NCBI GenBank assembly: GCA_964036045.1
Contig: OZ038382.1
Coordinates: 39,696,090 to 39,760,089, forward strand
DNA length: 64,000 nt
Reading direction: 5' to 3'
DNA from: Eutreptiella sp. 'Long Island Sound 2002'
Taxonomy: Eukaryota > Euglenozoa > Euglenophyceae > Eutreptiales > Eutreptiaceae
In this document: positions 10,564 through 22,958 of the stretch, one piece after another
How the letters are laid out: each line of letters starts with the position of its first letter
How positions within the stretch are numbered: position 1 is the stretch's first letter
Program-made: the position numbers and the translations under genes
The notes under the pieces: model-generated
Told to the model about the DNA's origin: nothing
Seen by the model: the letters and a program-made list of their open reading frames with translations, nothing else
Databases searched by the model: none

Positions 10564-13510
10564 ATGGCTGGCTTGGCTTGGCATGGTATGGTATGGTATG
10601 GCTTGGTGCGAGAGCCAGGTGCTTTCATAATGAAGTGCGGTGATACCTGCCGACACAATATCTCAAAATTGAATTCGGGACTTTTTGTCAAGTTATTGCA
10701 GCTCCCCCTTCAGGGTTCCGGGAAGGCATTAGACGACAGTTTAGAAGGGGCATGTTCCATATTTTTGCAAAAAAGTTTCATTTTGGTACGCCACATTTAT
10801 TGGATTTTCAGGTTGCTGCGTGGTGGTTGGCTAGGCTGTACGCGTTCTTTCGTAAAGTGGCACCTTTGGCCCTACCCGTTGAAGTTTTCGCTTTGGTCCA
10901 CTGCCACCACACACCCACACTGCCATTGCACCCCCCGCCACCCCCGCGCGCGCGCTCGCTCGCCTCGTCTCGTCAAGCCAAGGCATGGCTGGCTTGGCTT
11001 GGCATGGTATGGTATGGTATGGCTTGGTGCGAGAGCCAGGTGCTTTCATAATGAAGTGCGGTGATACCTGCCGACACAATATCTCAAAATTGAGTTCGGG
11101 ACTTTTTGTCAAGTTATTGCAGCTCCCCCTTCAGGGTTCCGGGAAGGCATTAGACGACAATTTAGAAGGGGCATGTTCCATATTTTTGCAAAAAAGTTTC
11201 ATTTTGGTACGCCACATTTATTGGATTTTCAGGTTGCTGCGTGGTGGTTGGCTAGGCTGTACGCGTGCTTTCGTAAAGTGGCACCTTTGGCCCTACCCGT
11301 TGAAGTTTTCGCTTTGGTCCACTGCCACCACACACCCACACTGCCATTGCACCCCCCGCCACCCCCACGCGCGCGCTGGCTCGCCTCGTCTCGTCAAGCC
11401 AAGGCATGGCTGGCTTGGCTTGGCATGGTATGGTATGGTATGGCTTGGTGCGAGAGCCAGGTGCTTTCATAATGAAGTGTGGTGATACCTGCCGACACAA
11501 TATCTCCAAATTGAATTCGGGACTTTTTGTGAAGTTATTGCGCCTCCCCATTCAGGGTTCCGGGAAGGCATTAGACGACAATTTAGAAGGGGCATGTTCC
11601 ATATTTTTGCAAAAAGGTTTCATTTTGGTACGCCACATTTATTGGATTTTCAGGTTGCTGTGTGGTGGTTGGCTAGGCTGTACGCGTGCTTTTGTAAAGT
11701 GGCACCTTTGGCCCTACCCGTTGAAGTTTTCGCTTTGGTCCACTGCCACCACACACCCACACTGCCATTGCACCCCCCGCCACCCCCGCGCGCGCGCTCG
11801 CTCGCCTCGTCTCATCAAGCCAAGGCATGGCTGGCTTGGCTTGGCATGGTATGGTATGGTATGGCTTGGTGCGAGAGCCAGGTGCTTTCATAATGAAGTG
11901 CGGTGATACCTGCCGACACAATATCTCAAAATTGAATTCGGGACTTTTTGTCAAGTTATTGCAGCTCCCCCTTCAGGGTTCCGGGAAGGCATTAGGCGAC
12001 AATTTAGAAGGGGCATGTTCCATATTTTTGCAAAAAAGTTTCATTTTGGTACGCCACATTTATTGGATTTTCAGGTTGCTGCGTGGTGGTTGGCTAGGCT
12101 GTACGCGTGCTTTCGTAAAGTGGCACCTTTGGCCCTACGCGTTGAAGTTTTCGCTTTGGTCCACTGCCACCACACATTCACAGTGCCATTGCACCCCCTG
12201 CCACCCCCGCGCGCGCGCTCGCTCGCCTCGTCTCGTCAAGCCAAGGCATGGCTGGCTTGGCTTGGCATGGTATGGTATGGTATGGCTTGGTGCGAGAGCC
12301 AGGTGCTTTCATAATGAAGTGCGGTGATACCTGCCGACACAATATCTCAAAATTGAATTCGGGACTTTTTGTCAAGTTATTGCAGCTCCCCCTTCAGGGT
12401 TCCGGGAAGGCATTAGACGACAATTTAGAAGGGGCATGTTCCATATTTTTGCAAAAAAGCTTCATTTTGGTACGCCACATTTATTGGATTTTCAGGTTGC
12501 TGCGTGGTGGTTGGCTAGGCTGTACGCGTGCTTTCGTAAAGTGGCACCTTTGGCCCTACCCGTTGAAGTTTTCGCTTTGGTCCACTGCCACCACACACCC
12601 ACACTGCCATTGCACCCCCTGCCACCCCCGCGCGCGCGCTCGCTCGCCTCGTCTCGTCAAGCCAAGGCATGGCTGGCTTGGCTTGGCATGGTATGGTATG
12701 GTATGGCTTGGTGCGAGAGCCAGGTGCTTTCATAATGAAGTGCGGTGATACCTGCCGACACAATATCTCAAAATTGAATTCGGGACTTTTTGTCAAGTTA
12801 TTGCAGCTCCCCCTTCAGGGTTCCGGGAAGGCATTAGACGACAATTTAGAAGGGGCATGTTCCATATTTTTGCAAAAAAGTTTCATTTTGGTGCGCCACA
12901 TTTATTGGATTTTCAGGTTGCTGCGTGGTGGCTGGCTAGGCTGTACGCGTGCTTTCGTAAGATGGCACCTTTGGCCCTACCCGTTGAAGTTTTCGCTTTG
13001 GTCCACTGCCACCGCACACCCACACTGCCGGTGCACCCCCCGCCACCCCCGCGCGCGCGCTCGCTCGCCTCGTCTCGTCAAGCCAAGGCATGGCTGGGTT
13101 GGCTTGGCATGGTATGGTATGGTATGGCTTGGTGCGAGAGCCAGGTGCTTTCATAATGAAGTGCGGTGATACTTGCCGACACAATATCTCAAAATTGAAT
13201 TCGGGACTTTCTGTCAAGTTATTGCAGCTCCCCCTTCAGGGTTCCGGGAAGGCATTAGGCGACATTTTAGAAGGGGCATGTTCCATATTTTTGCAAACAA
13301 GTTTCATTTTGGTACGCCACATTTATTGGATTTTCAGGTTGCTGCGTGGTGGTTGGCTAGGCTGTACGCGTGCTTTCGTAGGATGGCACCTTTGGCCCTA
13401 CCCGTTGAATTTTTCGCTTTGGTCAACTGCCACCACACACCCACACTGCCATTGCACCCCCCGCCACCCCCCCGCGCGCGCTCGCTCGCCTCGTCTCGTC
13501 AAGCCAAGGC
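10564..13510 (+). repeat. Array segment of plain units
   Basis: Unit starts: 10564, 10985, 11406, 11827, 12248, 12669, 13090, all 421 bp. No clear multi-unit period is visible. The unit at 11406 carries several private changes (TGAAGTGTGG, CTCCAAATTG, GCGCCTCCCCA). From 12669 on, GTAAGATGG or GTAGGATGG replaces GTAAAGTGG, a form that recurs in the 13.5-16.4 kb segment. Confidence 0.75.
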
Positions 13511-16500
13511 ATGGCTGGCTTGGCTTGGCATGGTATGGTATGGTATGGCTTGGTGCGAGAGCCAGGTGCTTTCATAATGAAGTGCGGTGATACCTGCCGA
13601 CACAATATCTCAAAATTGAATTCGGGACTTTTTGTCAAGTTATTGCAGCTCCCCATTCAGGGTTCCGGGAAGGCATTAGGCGACAATTTAGAAGGGGCAT
13701 GTTCCATATTTTTGCAAAAAAGTTTCATTTTGGTACGCCACATTTATTGGATTTTCAGGTTGCTGCGTGGTGGTTGGCTAGGCTGTACGCGTGCTTTCGT
13801 AAGATGGCACCTTTGGCCTTACCCGTTGAATTTTTCGCTTTGGTCCACTGCCACCACACACCCACACTGCCATTGCACCCCCCGCCACCCCGCGCGCGCG
13901 CTCGCTCGCCTCGTCTCGTCAAGCCAAGGCATGGCTGGCTTGGCTTGGCATGGTATGGTATGGTATGGCTTGATGCGAGAGCCAGGTGCTTTCATAATGA
14001 AGTGCGGTGATACTTGCCGACACAATATCTCAAAATTGAATTCGGGACTTTCTGTCAAGTTATTGCAGCTCCCTCTTCAGGGTTCCGGGAAGGCATTAGA
14101 CGACAATTTAGAAGGGGCATGTTCCATATTTTTGCAAAAGAGTTTCATTTTGGTACGCCACATTTATTGGATTTTCAGGTTGCTGCGTGGTGGTTGGCTA
14201 GGCTGTACGCGTGCTTTCGTAAAGTGGCACCTTTGGCCCTACCCGTTGAAGTTTTCGCTTTGGTCCACTGCCACCACACACCCACACTGCCATTGCACCC
14301 CCCGCCACCCCCGCGCGCGCGCTTGCTCGCCTCGTCTCGTCAAGCCAAGACATGGCTGGCTTGGCTTGGCATGGTATGGTATGGTATGGCTTCGTGCGAG
14401 AACCAGGTGCTTTCATAATGAAGTGCGGTGATACCTGCCGACACAATATCTCAAAATTGAATTCGGGACTTTTTGTGAAGTTATTGCAGCTCCCCCTTCA
14501 GGGTTCCGGGAAGGCATTAGACGACAATTTAGAAGGGGCGTGTTCCATATTTTTGCAAAAAAGTTTCATTTTGGTACGCCACATTTATTGGATTTTCAGG
14601 TTGCTGCGTGGTGGTTGGCTAGGCTGTACGCGTGCTTTCGTAAAGTGGCACCTTTGGCCCTACCCGTTGAAGTTTTCACTTTGGTCCACTGCCACCACAC
14701 ACCCACAGTGCCATTGCACCCCCCGCCACCCCCGCGCGCGCGCTCCCTCGCCTCGTCTCGTCAAGCCAAGGCATGGCTGGCTTGGCTTGGCATGGTATGG
14801 TATGGTATGGCTTGGTGCGAGAGCCAGGTGCTTTCATAATGAAGTGCGGTGATACTTGCCGACACAATATCTCAAATTTGAATTCGGGACTTTCTGTCAA
14901 GCTATTGCAGCTCCCCCTTCAGGGTTCCGGGAAGGCATTAGGCGACAATTTAGAAGGGGCGTGTTCCATATTTTTGCAAAAAAGTTTCATTTTGGTACGC
15001 CACATTTATTGGATTTTCAGGTTGCTGCGTGGTGGTTGGCTAGGCTGTACGCGTGCTTTCGTAAAGTGGCACCTTTGGCCCTACCCGTTGAAGTTTTCGC
15101 TTTGGTCCACTGCCACCACACACCCACACTGCCATTGCACCCCCCGCCACCCCCGCGCGTGCGCTCGCTCGCCTCGTCTCGTCAAGCCAAGGCATGGCTG
15201 GCTTGGCTTGGCATGGTATGGTATGGTATGGCTTGGTGCGAGAACCAGGTGCTTTCATAATGAAGTGCGGTGATACCTGCCGACACAATATCTCAAAATT
15301 GAATTCGGGACTTTTTGTGAAGTTATTGCAGCTCCCCCTTCAGGGTTCCGGGAAGGCATTAGACGACAATTTAGAAGGGGCGTGTTCCATATTTTTGCAA
15401 AAAAGTTTCATTTTGGTACGCCACATTTATTGGATTTTCAGGTTGCTGCGTGGTGGTTGGCTAGGCTGTACGCGTGCTTTCGTAAAGTGGCACCTTTGGC
15501 CCTAGCCGTTGAAGTTTTCGCTTTGGTCCATTGCCACCACACACCCACAGTGCCATTGCACCCCCCGCCACCCCCGCGCGCGCGCTCGCTCGCCTCGTCT
15601 CGTCAAGCCAAGGCATGGCTGGCTTGGCTTGGCATGGTATGGTATGGTATGGCTTGGTGCGAGAGCCAGGTGCTTTCATAATGAAGTGCGGTGATACCTG
15701 CCGACACAATATCTCAAAATTGAATTCGGCACTTTTTGTCAAGTTATTGCAGCTCCCCCTTCAGGGTTCCGGGAAGGCATTAGGCGACAATTTAGAAGGG
15801 GCATGTTCCATATTTTTGCAAGAAAGTTTCATTTTGGTACGCCACATTTATTGGATTTTCAGGTTGCTGCGTGGTGGTTGGCTAGGCTGTACGCGTGCTT
15901 TCGTAAGATGGCACCTTTGGCCTTACCCGTTGAATTTTTCGCTTTGGTCCACTGCCACCACACACCCACACTGCCATTGCACCCCCCGCCACCCCCGCGC
16001 GCGCGCTCGCTCGCCTCGTCTCGTCAAGCCAAGGCATGGCTGGCTTGGCTTGGCATGGTATGGTATGGTATGGCTTGGTGCGAGAGCCAGGTGCTTTCAT
16101 AATGAAGTGCGGTGATACTTGCCGACACAATATCTCAAAATTGAATTCGGGACTTTCTGTCAAGTTATTGCACCTCCCCTTTCAGGTATCCGGGAAGGCA
16201 TTAGGCGACAATTTAGAAGGGGCATGTTCCATATTTTTGCAAAAAAGTTTCATTTTGGTACGCCACATTTATTGGATTTTCAGGTTGCTGCGTGGTGGTT
16301 GGCTAGGCTGTACGCGTGCTTTCGTAAAGTGGCACACTTGGCCCTACCCGTTGAAGTTTTCGCTTTGGTCCACTGCCACCACACACCCACACTGCCATTG
16401 CACCCCCCGCCACCCCCGCGCGCGCGCTCGCTCGCCTCGTCTCGTCAAGCCAAGACATGGCTGGCTTGGCTTGGCATGGTATGGTATGGTATGGCTTCGT

Positions 16501-17720
16501 GCGAGAACCAGGTGCTTTCATAATGAAGTGCGGTGATACCTGCCGACACAATATCTCAAAATTGAATTCGGGACTTTTTGTGAAGTTATTGCAGCTCCCC
16601 CTTCAGGGTTCCGGGAAGGCATTAGACGACAATCTAGAAGGGGCGTGTTCCATATTTTTGCAAAAAAGTTTCATTTTGGTACGCCACATTTATTGGATTT
16701 TCAGGTTGCTGCGTGGTGGTTGGCTAGGCTGTACGCGTGCTTTCGTAAAGTGGCACCTTTGGCCCTACCCGTTGAAGTTTTCACTTTGGTCCACTGCCAC
16801 CACACACCCACAGTGCCATTGCACCCCCCGCCACCCCCGCGCGCGCGCTCGCTCGCCTCGTCTCGTCAAGCCAAGGCATGGCTGGCTTGGCTTGGCATGG
16901 TATGGTATGGTATGGCTTGGTGCGAGAGCCAGGTGCTTTCATAATGAAGTGCGGTGATACTTGCCGACACAATATCTCAAATTTGAATTCGGGACTTTCT
17001 GTCAAGCTATTGCAGCTCCCCCTTCAGGGTTCCGGGAAGGCATTAGGCGACAATTTAGAAGGGGCAAGTTCCATATTTTTGCAAAAAAGTTTCATTTTGG
17101 TACGCCACATTTATTGGATTTTCAGGTTGCTGCGTGGTGGTTGGCTAGGCTGTACGCGTGCTTTCGTAAAGTGGCACCTTTGGCCCTACCCGTTGAAGTT
17201 TTCGCTTTGGTCCACTGCCACCACACACCCACACTGCCATTGCACCCCCCGCCACCCCCGCGCGTGCGCTTGCTCGCCTCGTCTGGGTCAGGCCAAGGCA
17301 TGGCTGGCTTGGCTTGGCATGGTATGGTATGGTATGGCTTGGTGCGAGAACCAGGTGCTTTCATAATGAAGTGCGGTGATACCTGCCGACACAATATCTC
17401 AAAATTGAATTCGGGACTTTTTGTGAAGTTATTGCAGCTCCCCCTTCAGGGTTCCGGGAAGGCATTAGACGACAATTTAGAAGGGGCGTGTTCCATATTT
17501 TTGCAAAAAAGTTTCATTTTGGTACGCCACATTTATTGGATTTTCAGGTTGCTGCGTGGTGGTTGGCTAGGCTGTACGCGTGCTTTCGTAAAGTGGCACC
17601 TTTGGCCCTACCCGTTGAAGTTTTCGCTTTGGTCCACTGCCACCACACACCCACAGTGCCATTGCACCCCCCGCCACCCCCGCGCGCGCGCTCGCTCGCC
17701 TCGTCTCGTCAAGCCAAGGC
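13511..17720 (+). repeat. Five-unit higher-order repeat, two diverged copies (about 2105 bp)
   Basis: Units 13511, 13931, 14352, 14773, 15194 correspond in order to 15615, 16036, 16457, 16878, 17300. Shared rare forms in matching units: GTAAGATGG with GTTGAATTTTTC (first); CAAGACATGG with GCTTCGTGCG at the second/third junction (near 14345 and 16451); TTCACTTTGG (third); CTCAAATTTG, CAAGCTATTG and GCGCGTGCGC (fourth); GCGTGTTCC with CACAGTGCC (fifth). Private changes in each copy are frequent, so this duplication is older than the neighbouring ones. One C is missing near 13887, making that unit 420 bp. Confidence 0.8.
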
Positions 17721-18684
17721 ATGGCTGGCTTGGCTTGGCATGGTATCGTATGGTATGGCTTGGTGCGAGAGCCAGGTGCTTTCATAATGAAGTGCGGTGA
17801 TACCTGCCGACACAATATCTCAAAATTGAATTCGGGACTTTTTGTCAAGTTATTGCAGCTCCCCCTTCAGGGTTCCAGGAAGGCATTAGACGACAATTTA
17901 GAAGGGGCATGTTCCATATTTTTGCAAAAGAGTTTCATTTTGGTACGCCACATTTATTGGATTTTCAGGTTGCTGCGTGGTGGTTGGCTAGGCTGTACGC
18001 GTGCTTTCGTAAAGTGGCACCTTTGGGCCTACCCGTTGAAGTTTTCGCTTTGGTCCACTGCCACCACACACCGACACTGCCATTGCACCCCCCGCCACCC
18101 CCGCGCGCGCGCTCGCTCGCCTCGTCAAGCCAAGCCAAGGCATGGCTGGCTTGGCTTGGCATGGTTTGGTATGGTATGGCTTGGTGCGAGAGCCAGGTGC
18201 TTTCATAATGAAGTGCGGTGATACCTGCCGACACAATATCTCAAAATTGAACTCGGGACTTTTTGTGAAGTTATTGCAGCTCCCCCTTCAGGGTTCCGGG
18301 AGGGCATTAGACGACAATTTAGAAGGGGCATGTTTAATATTTTTGCAAAAAAGTTTCATTTTGGTACGCCACATTTATTGGATTTTCAGGTTGCTGCGTG
18401 GTGGTTGGCTAGGCTGTACGCGTGCTTTCGTAAAGTGGCACCTTTGGCCCTACCCGTTGAAGTTTTCGCTTTGGTCCACTGCCACCACACACCCACAGTG
18501 CCATTGCAACCCCCGCCACCCCCGCGCGCGCGCTCGCTCGCCTCGTCTCGTCAAGCCAAGGCATGGCTGGCTTGGCTTGGCATGGTATGGTATGGTATGG
18601 CTTGGTGTGAGAGCCAGGTGCTTTCATAATGAAGTGCGGTGATACCTGCCGACACAATATCTCAAAATTGAATTCGGGACTTTC
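17721..18684 (+). repeat. Array segment between two five-unit blocks
   Basis: Unit starts: 17721, 18142, 18563. The end of the first unit (near 18121) reads CTCGTCAAGCCAAGCCAAGG where most units have two CTCGT and one CAAGCC, with no length change. Its pentamer tract contains TCGTA. The unit at 18142 has TGGTT in the tract and GTTTAATATT instead of GTTCCATATT near 18333. Confidence 0.75.
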
Positions 18685-20778
18685 TGTCAAGTTATTGCAG
18701 CTCCCCCTTCAGGGTTCCGGGAAGGCATTAGGCGACAATTTAGAAAGGGCATGTTCCATATTTTTGCAAAAAAGTTTCATTTTGGTACGCCACATTTATT
18801 GGATTTTCAGGTTGCTGCGTGGTGGTTGGCTAGGCTGTACGCGTGCTTTCGTAAAGTGGCACCTTTGGCCCTACCCCTTGAAGTTTTCGCTTTGGTCCAC
18901 TGCCACCACACACCCACAGTGCCATTGCACCCCCCGCCACCCCCGCGCGCGCGCTCACTCGCCTCGTCTCGTCAAGCCAAGGCATGGCTGGCTTGGCTTG
19001 GCATGGTATGGTATGGTATGGCTTGGTGCGAGAGCCAGGTGCTTTCATAATGAAGTGCGGTGATACTTGCCGACACAATATCTCAAAATTGAATTCGGGA
19101 CTTTCTGTCAAGTTATTGCAGCTCCCCCTTCAGGGTTCCGGGAAGGCATTAGGCGACAATTTAGAAAGGGCATGTTCCATATCTTTGCAAAAAAGTTTCA
19201 TTTTGGTACGCCACATTTATTGGATTTTCAGGTTGCTGCGTGGTGGTTGGCTAGGCTGTACGCGTGCTTTTGTAAAGTGGCACACTTGGCCCTACCCGTT
19301 GAAGTTTTCGCTTTGGTCCACTGCCACCACACACCCACAGTGCCATTGCACCCCCCGCCACCCCCGCGCGCGCGCTCGCTCGCCTCGTCTCGTCAAGCCA
19401 AGGCATGGCTGGCCTGGCCTGGCATGGTATGGTATGGTATGGCTTGGTGCGAGAGCCAGGTGCTTTCATAATGAAGTGCGGTGATACCTGCCGACACAAT
19501 ATCTCAAAATTGAATTCGGAGCTTTTTGTCAAGTTATTGCAGCTCCCCCTTCAGGGTTCCGGGAAGGCATTGGACGACAATTTAGAAGGGGCATGTTCCC
19601 TATTTTTGCAAAAGAGTTTCATTTTGGTACGCCACATTTATTGGATTTTCAGGTTGCTGCGTGGTGGTTGGCTAGGCTGTACGCGTGCTTTCGTAAAGTG
19701 GCACCTTTGGCCCTACCCGTTGAAGTTTTCGCTTTGGTCCACTGCCACCACACACCCACACTGCCATTGCACCCCCCGCCACCCCCGCGCGCGCGCTCGC
19801 TCGCCTCGTCTCGTCAAGCCAAGGCATGGCTGGCTTGGCTTGGCATGGTATGGTATGGTATGGCTTGGTGCGAGAACCAGGTGCTTTCATAATGAAGTGC
19901 GGTGATACCTGCCGACACAATATCTCAAAATTGAATTCGGGACTTTTTGTGAAGTTATTGCAGCTCCCCCTTCAGGGTTCCGGGAAGGCATTAGACGACA
20001 ATTTAGAAGGGGCATGTTCCATATTTTTGCAAAAGAAATTAACTTTTGGTACGCCACATTTATTGGATTTTCAGGTTGCTGCGTGGTGGTTGGCTAGGCT
20101 GTACGCGTGCTTTCGTAAAGTGGCACCTTTGGCCCTACCCGTTGAAGTTTTCGCTTTGGTCCACTGCCACCACACACCCACACTGCCATTGCACCCCCCG
20201 CCACCCCCGCGCGCGCGCTCGCTCGCCTCGTCTCGTCAAGCCAAGGCATGGCTGGCTTGGCTTGGCATGGTATGGTATGGTATGGCTTGGTGCGAGAGCC
20301 AGGTGCTTTCATAATGAAGTGCGGTGATACTTGCCGACACAACATCTCAAAATTGAATTCGGGACTTTCTGTCAAGTTATTGCACCTCCCTCTTCAGGGT
20401 TCCGGGAAGGCATTAGGCGACAATTTAGAAGGGGCATGTTCCATATTTTTGCAAAATAGTTTCATTTTGGTACGCCACATTTATTGGATTTTGAGGTTGC
20501 TGCGTGGTGGTTGGCTAGGCTGTACACGTGCTTTCGTAAAGTGGCACCTTTGGCCCTACCCGTTGAAGTTTTCGCTTTGGTCCACTGCCACCACACACCC
20601 ACAGTGCCATTGCACCCCCCGCCACCCCCGCGCGCGCGCTCGCTCGCCTCGTCTCGTCAAGCCAAGGCATGGCTGGCTTGGCTTGGCATGGTATGGTATG
20701 GTATGGCTTGGTGCGAGAGCCAGGTGCTTTCATAATGAAGTGCGGTGATACCTGCCGACACAATATCTCAAAATTGAA
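18685..20778 (+). repeat. 2106-bp five-unit duplication, copy 1
   Basis: Every base from 18685 to 20778 matches 20791-22884 at an offset of 2106 bp except three that I find: 19030 G versus C, 19271 T versus C, 20343 C versus T. The left limit is set by C/T at 18684/20790 and the right by T/C at 20779/22885, so the shared stretch is one period. Contained unit starts: 18984, 19405, 19826, 20248, 20669. Diagnostic forms: ATATCTTTGC (about 19180), CGGAGCTTT (19518), GCAAAAGAAATTAACTTTT (20029) and GCAAAATAG with TTGAGGTTG (20450-20495). Confidence 0.9.
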
Positions 20779-20790
20779 TTCGGGACTTTT

Positions 20791-22884
20791 TGTCAAGTTA
20801 TTGCAGCTCCCCCTTCAGGGTTCCGGGAAGGCATTAGGCGACAATTTAGAAAGGGCATGTTCCATATTTTTGCAAAAAAGTTTCATTTTGGTACGCCACA
20901 TTTATTGGATTTTCAGGTTGCTGCGTGGTGGTTGGCTAGGCTGTACGCGTGCTTTCGTAAAGTGGCACCTTTGGCCCTACCCCTTGAAGTTTTCGCTTTG
21001 GTCCACTGCCACCACACACCCACAGTGCCATTGCACCCCCCGCCACCCCCGCGCGCGCGCTCACTCGCCTCGTCTCGTCAAGCCAAGGCATGGCTGGCTT
21101 GGCTTGGCATGGTATGGTATGGTATGGCTTGGTGCCAGAGCCAGGTGCTTTCATAATGAAGTGCGGTGATACTTGCCGACACAATATCTCAAAATTGAAT
21201 TCGGGACTTTCTGTCAAGTTATTGCAGCTCCCCCTTCAGGGTTCCGGGAAGGCATTAGGCGACAATTTAGAAAGGGCATGTTCCATATCTTTGCAAAAAA
21301 GTTTCATTTTGGTACGCCACATTTATTGGATTTTCAGGTTGCTGCGTGGTGGTTGGCTAGGCTGTACGCGTGCTTTCGTAAAGTGGCACACTTGGCCCTA
21401 CCCGTTGAAGTTTTCGCTTTGGTCCACTGCCACCACACACCCACAGTGCCATTGCACCCCCCGCCACCCCCGCGCGCGCGCTCGCTCGCCTCGTCTCGTC
21501 AAGCCAAGGCATGGCTGGCCTGGCCTGGCATGGTATGGTATGGTATGGCTTGGTGCGAGAGCCAGGTGCTTTCATAATGAAGTGCGGTGATACCTGCCGA
21601 CACAATATCTCAAAATTGAATTCGGAGCTTTTTGTCAAGTTATTGCAGCTCCCCCTTCAGGGTTCCGGGAAGGCATTGGACGACAATTTAGAAGGGGCAT
21701 GTTCCCTATTTTTGCAAAAGAGTTTCATTTTGGTACGCCACATTTATTGGATTTTCAGGTTGCTGCGTGGTGGTTGGCTAGGCTGTACGCGTGCTTTCGT
21801 AAAGTGGCACCTTTGGCCCTACCCGTTGAAGTTTTCGCTTTGGTCCACTGCCACCACACACCCACACTGCCATTGCACCCCCCGCCACCCCCGCGCGCGC
21901 GCTCGCTCGCCTCGTCTCGTCAAGCCAAGGCATGGCTGGCTTGGCTTGGCATGGTATGGTATGGTATGGCTTGGTGCGAGAACCAGGTGCTTTCATAATG
22001 AAGTGCGGTGATACCTGCCGACACAATATCTCAAAATTGAATTCGGGACTTTTTGTGAAGTTATTGCAGCTCCCCCTTCAGGGTTCCGGGAAGGCATTAG
22101 ACGACAATTTAGAAGGGGCATGTTCCATATTTTTGCAAAAGAAATTAACTTTTGGTACGCCACATTTATTGGATTTTCAGGTTGCTGCGTGGTGGTTGGC
22201 TAGGCTGTACGCGTGCTTTCGTAAAGTGGCACCTTTGGCCCTACCCGTTGAAGTTTTCGCTTTGGTCCACTGCCACCACACACCCACACTGCCATTGCAC
22301 CCCCCGCCACCCCCGCGCGCGCGCTCGCTCGCCTCGTCTCGTCAAGCCAAGGCATGGCTGGCTTGGCTTGGCATGGTATGGTATGGTATGGCTTGGTGCG
22401 AGAGCCAGGTGCTTTCATAATGAAGTGCGGTGATACTTGCCGACACAATATCTCAAAATTGAATTCGGGACTTTCTGTCAAGTTATTGCACCTCCCTCTT
22501 CAGGGTTCCGGGAAGGCATTAGGCGACAATTTAGAAGGGGCATGTTCCATATTTTTGCAAAATAGTTTCATTTTGGTACGCCACATTTATTGGATTTTGA
22601 GGTTGCTGCGTGGTGGTTGGCTAGGCTGTACACGTGCTTTCGTAAAGTGGCACCTTTGGCCCTACCCGTTGAAGTTTTCGCTTTGGTCCACTGCCACCAC
22701 ACACCCACAGTGCCATTGCACCCCCCGCCACCCCCGCGCGCGCGCTCGCTCGCCTCGTCTCGTCAAGCCAAGGCATGGCTGGCTTGGCTTGGCATGGTAT
22801 GGTATGGTATGGCTTGGTGCGAGAGCCAGGTGCTTTCATAATGAAGTGCGGTGATACCTGCCGACACAATATCTCAAAATTGAA
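20791..22884 (+). repeat. 2106-bp five-unit duplication, copy 2
   Basis: Direct tandem partner of 18685-20778. Contained unit starts: 21090, 21511, 21932, 22354, 22775. The change GTGCCAGAG at 21136 is private to this copy. About 99.9% identity over 2.1 kb, against visibly lower similarity between neighbouring units, points to one recent tandem duplication of a five-unit block, or to an assembly duplication. Confidence 0.9.
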
Positions 22885-22958
22885 CTCGGGACTTTTTGTC
22901 AAGTTATTGCAGCTCCCCCTTCAGGGTTCCGGGAAGGCATTAGACGACAATTTAGAAG

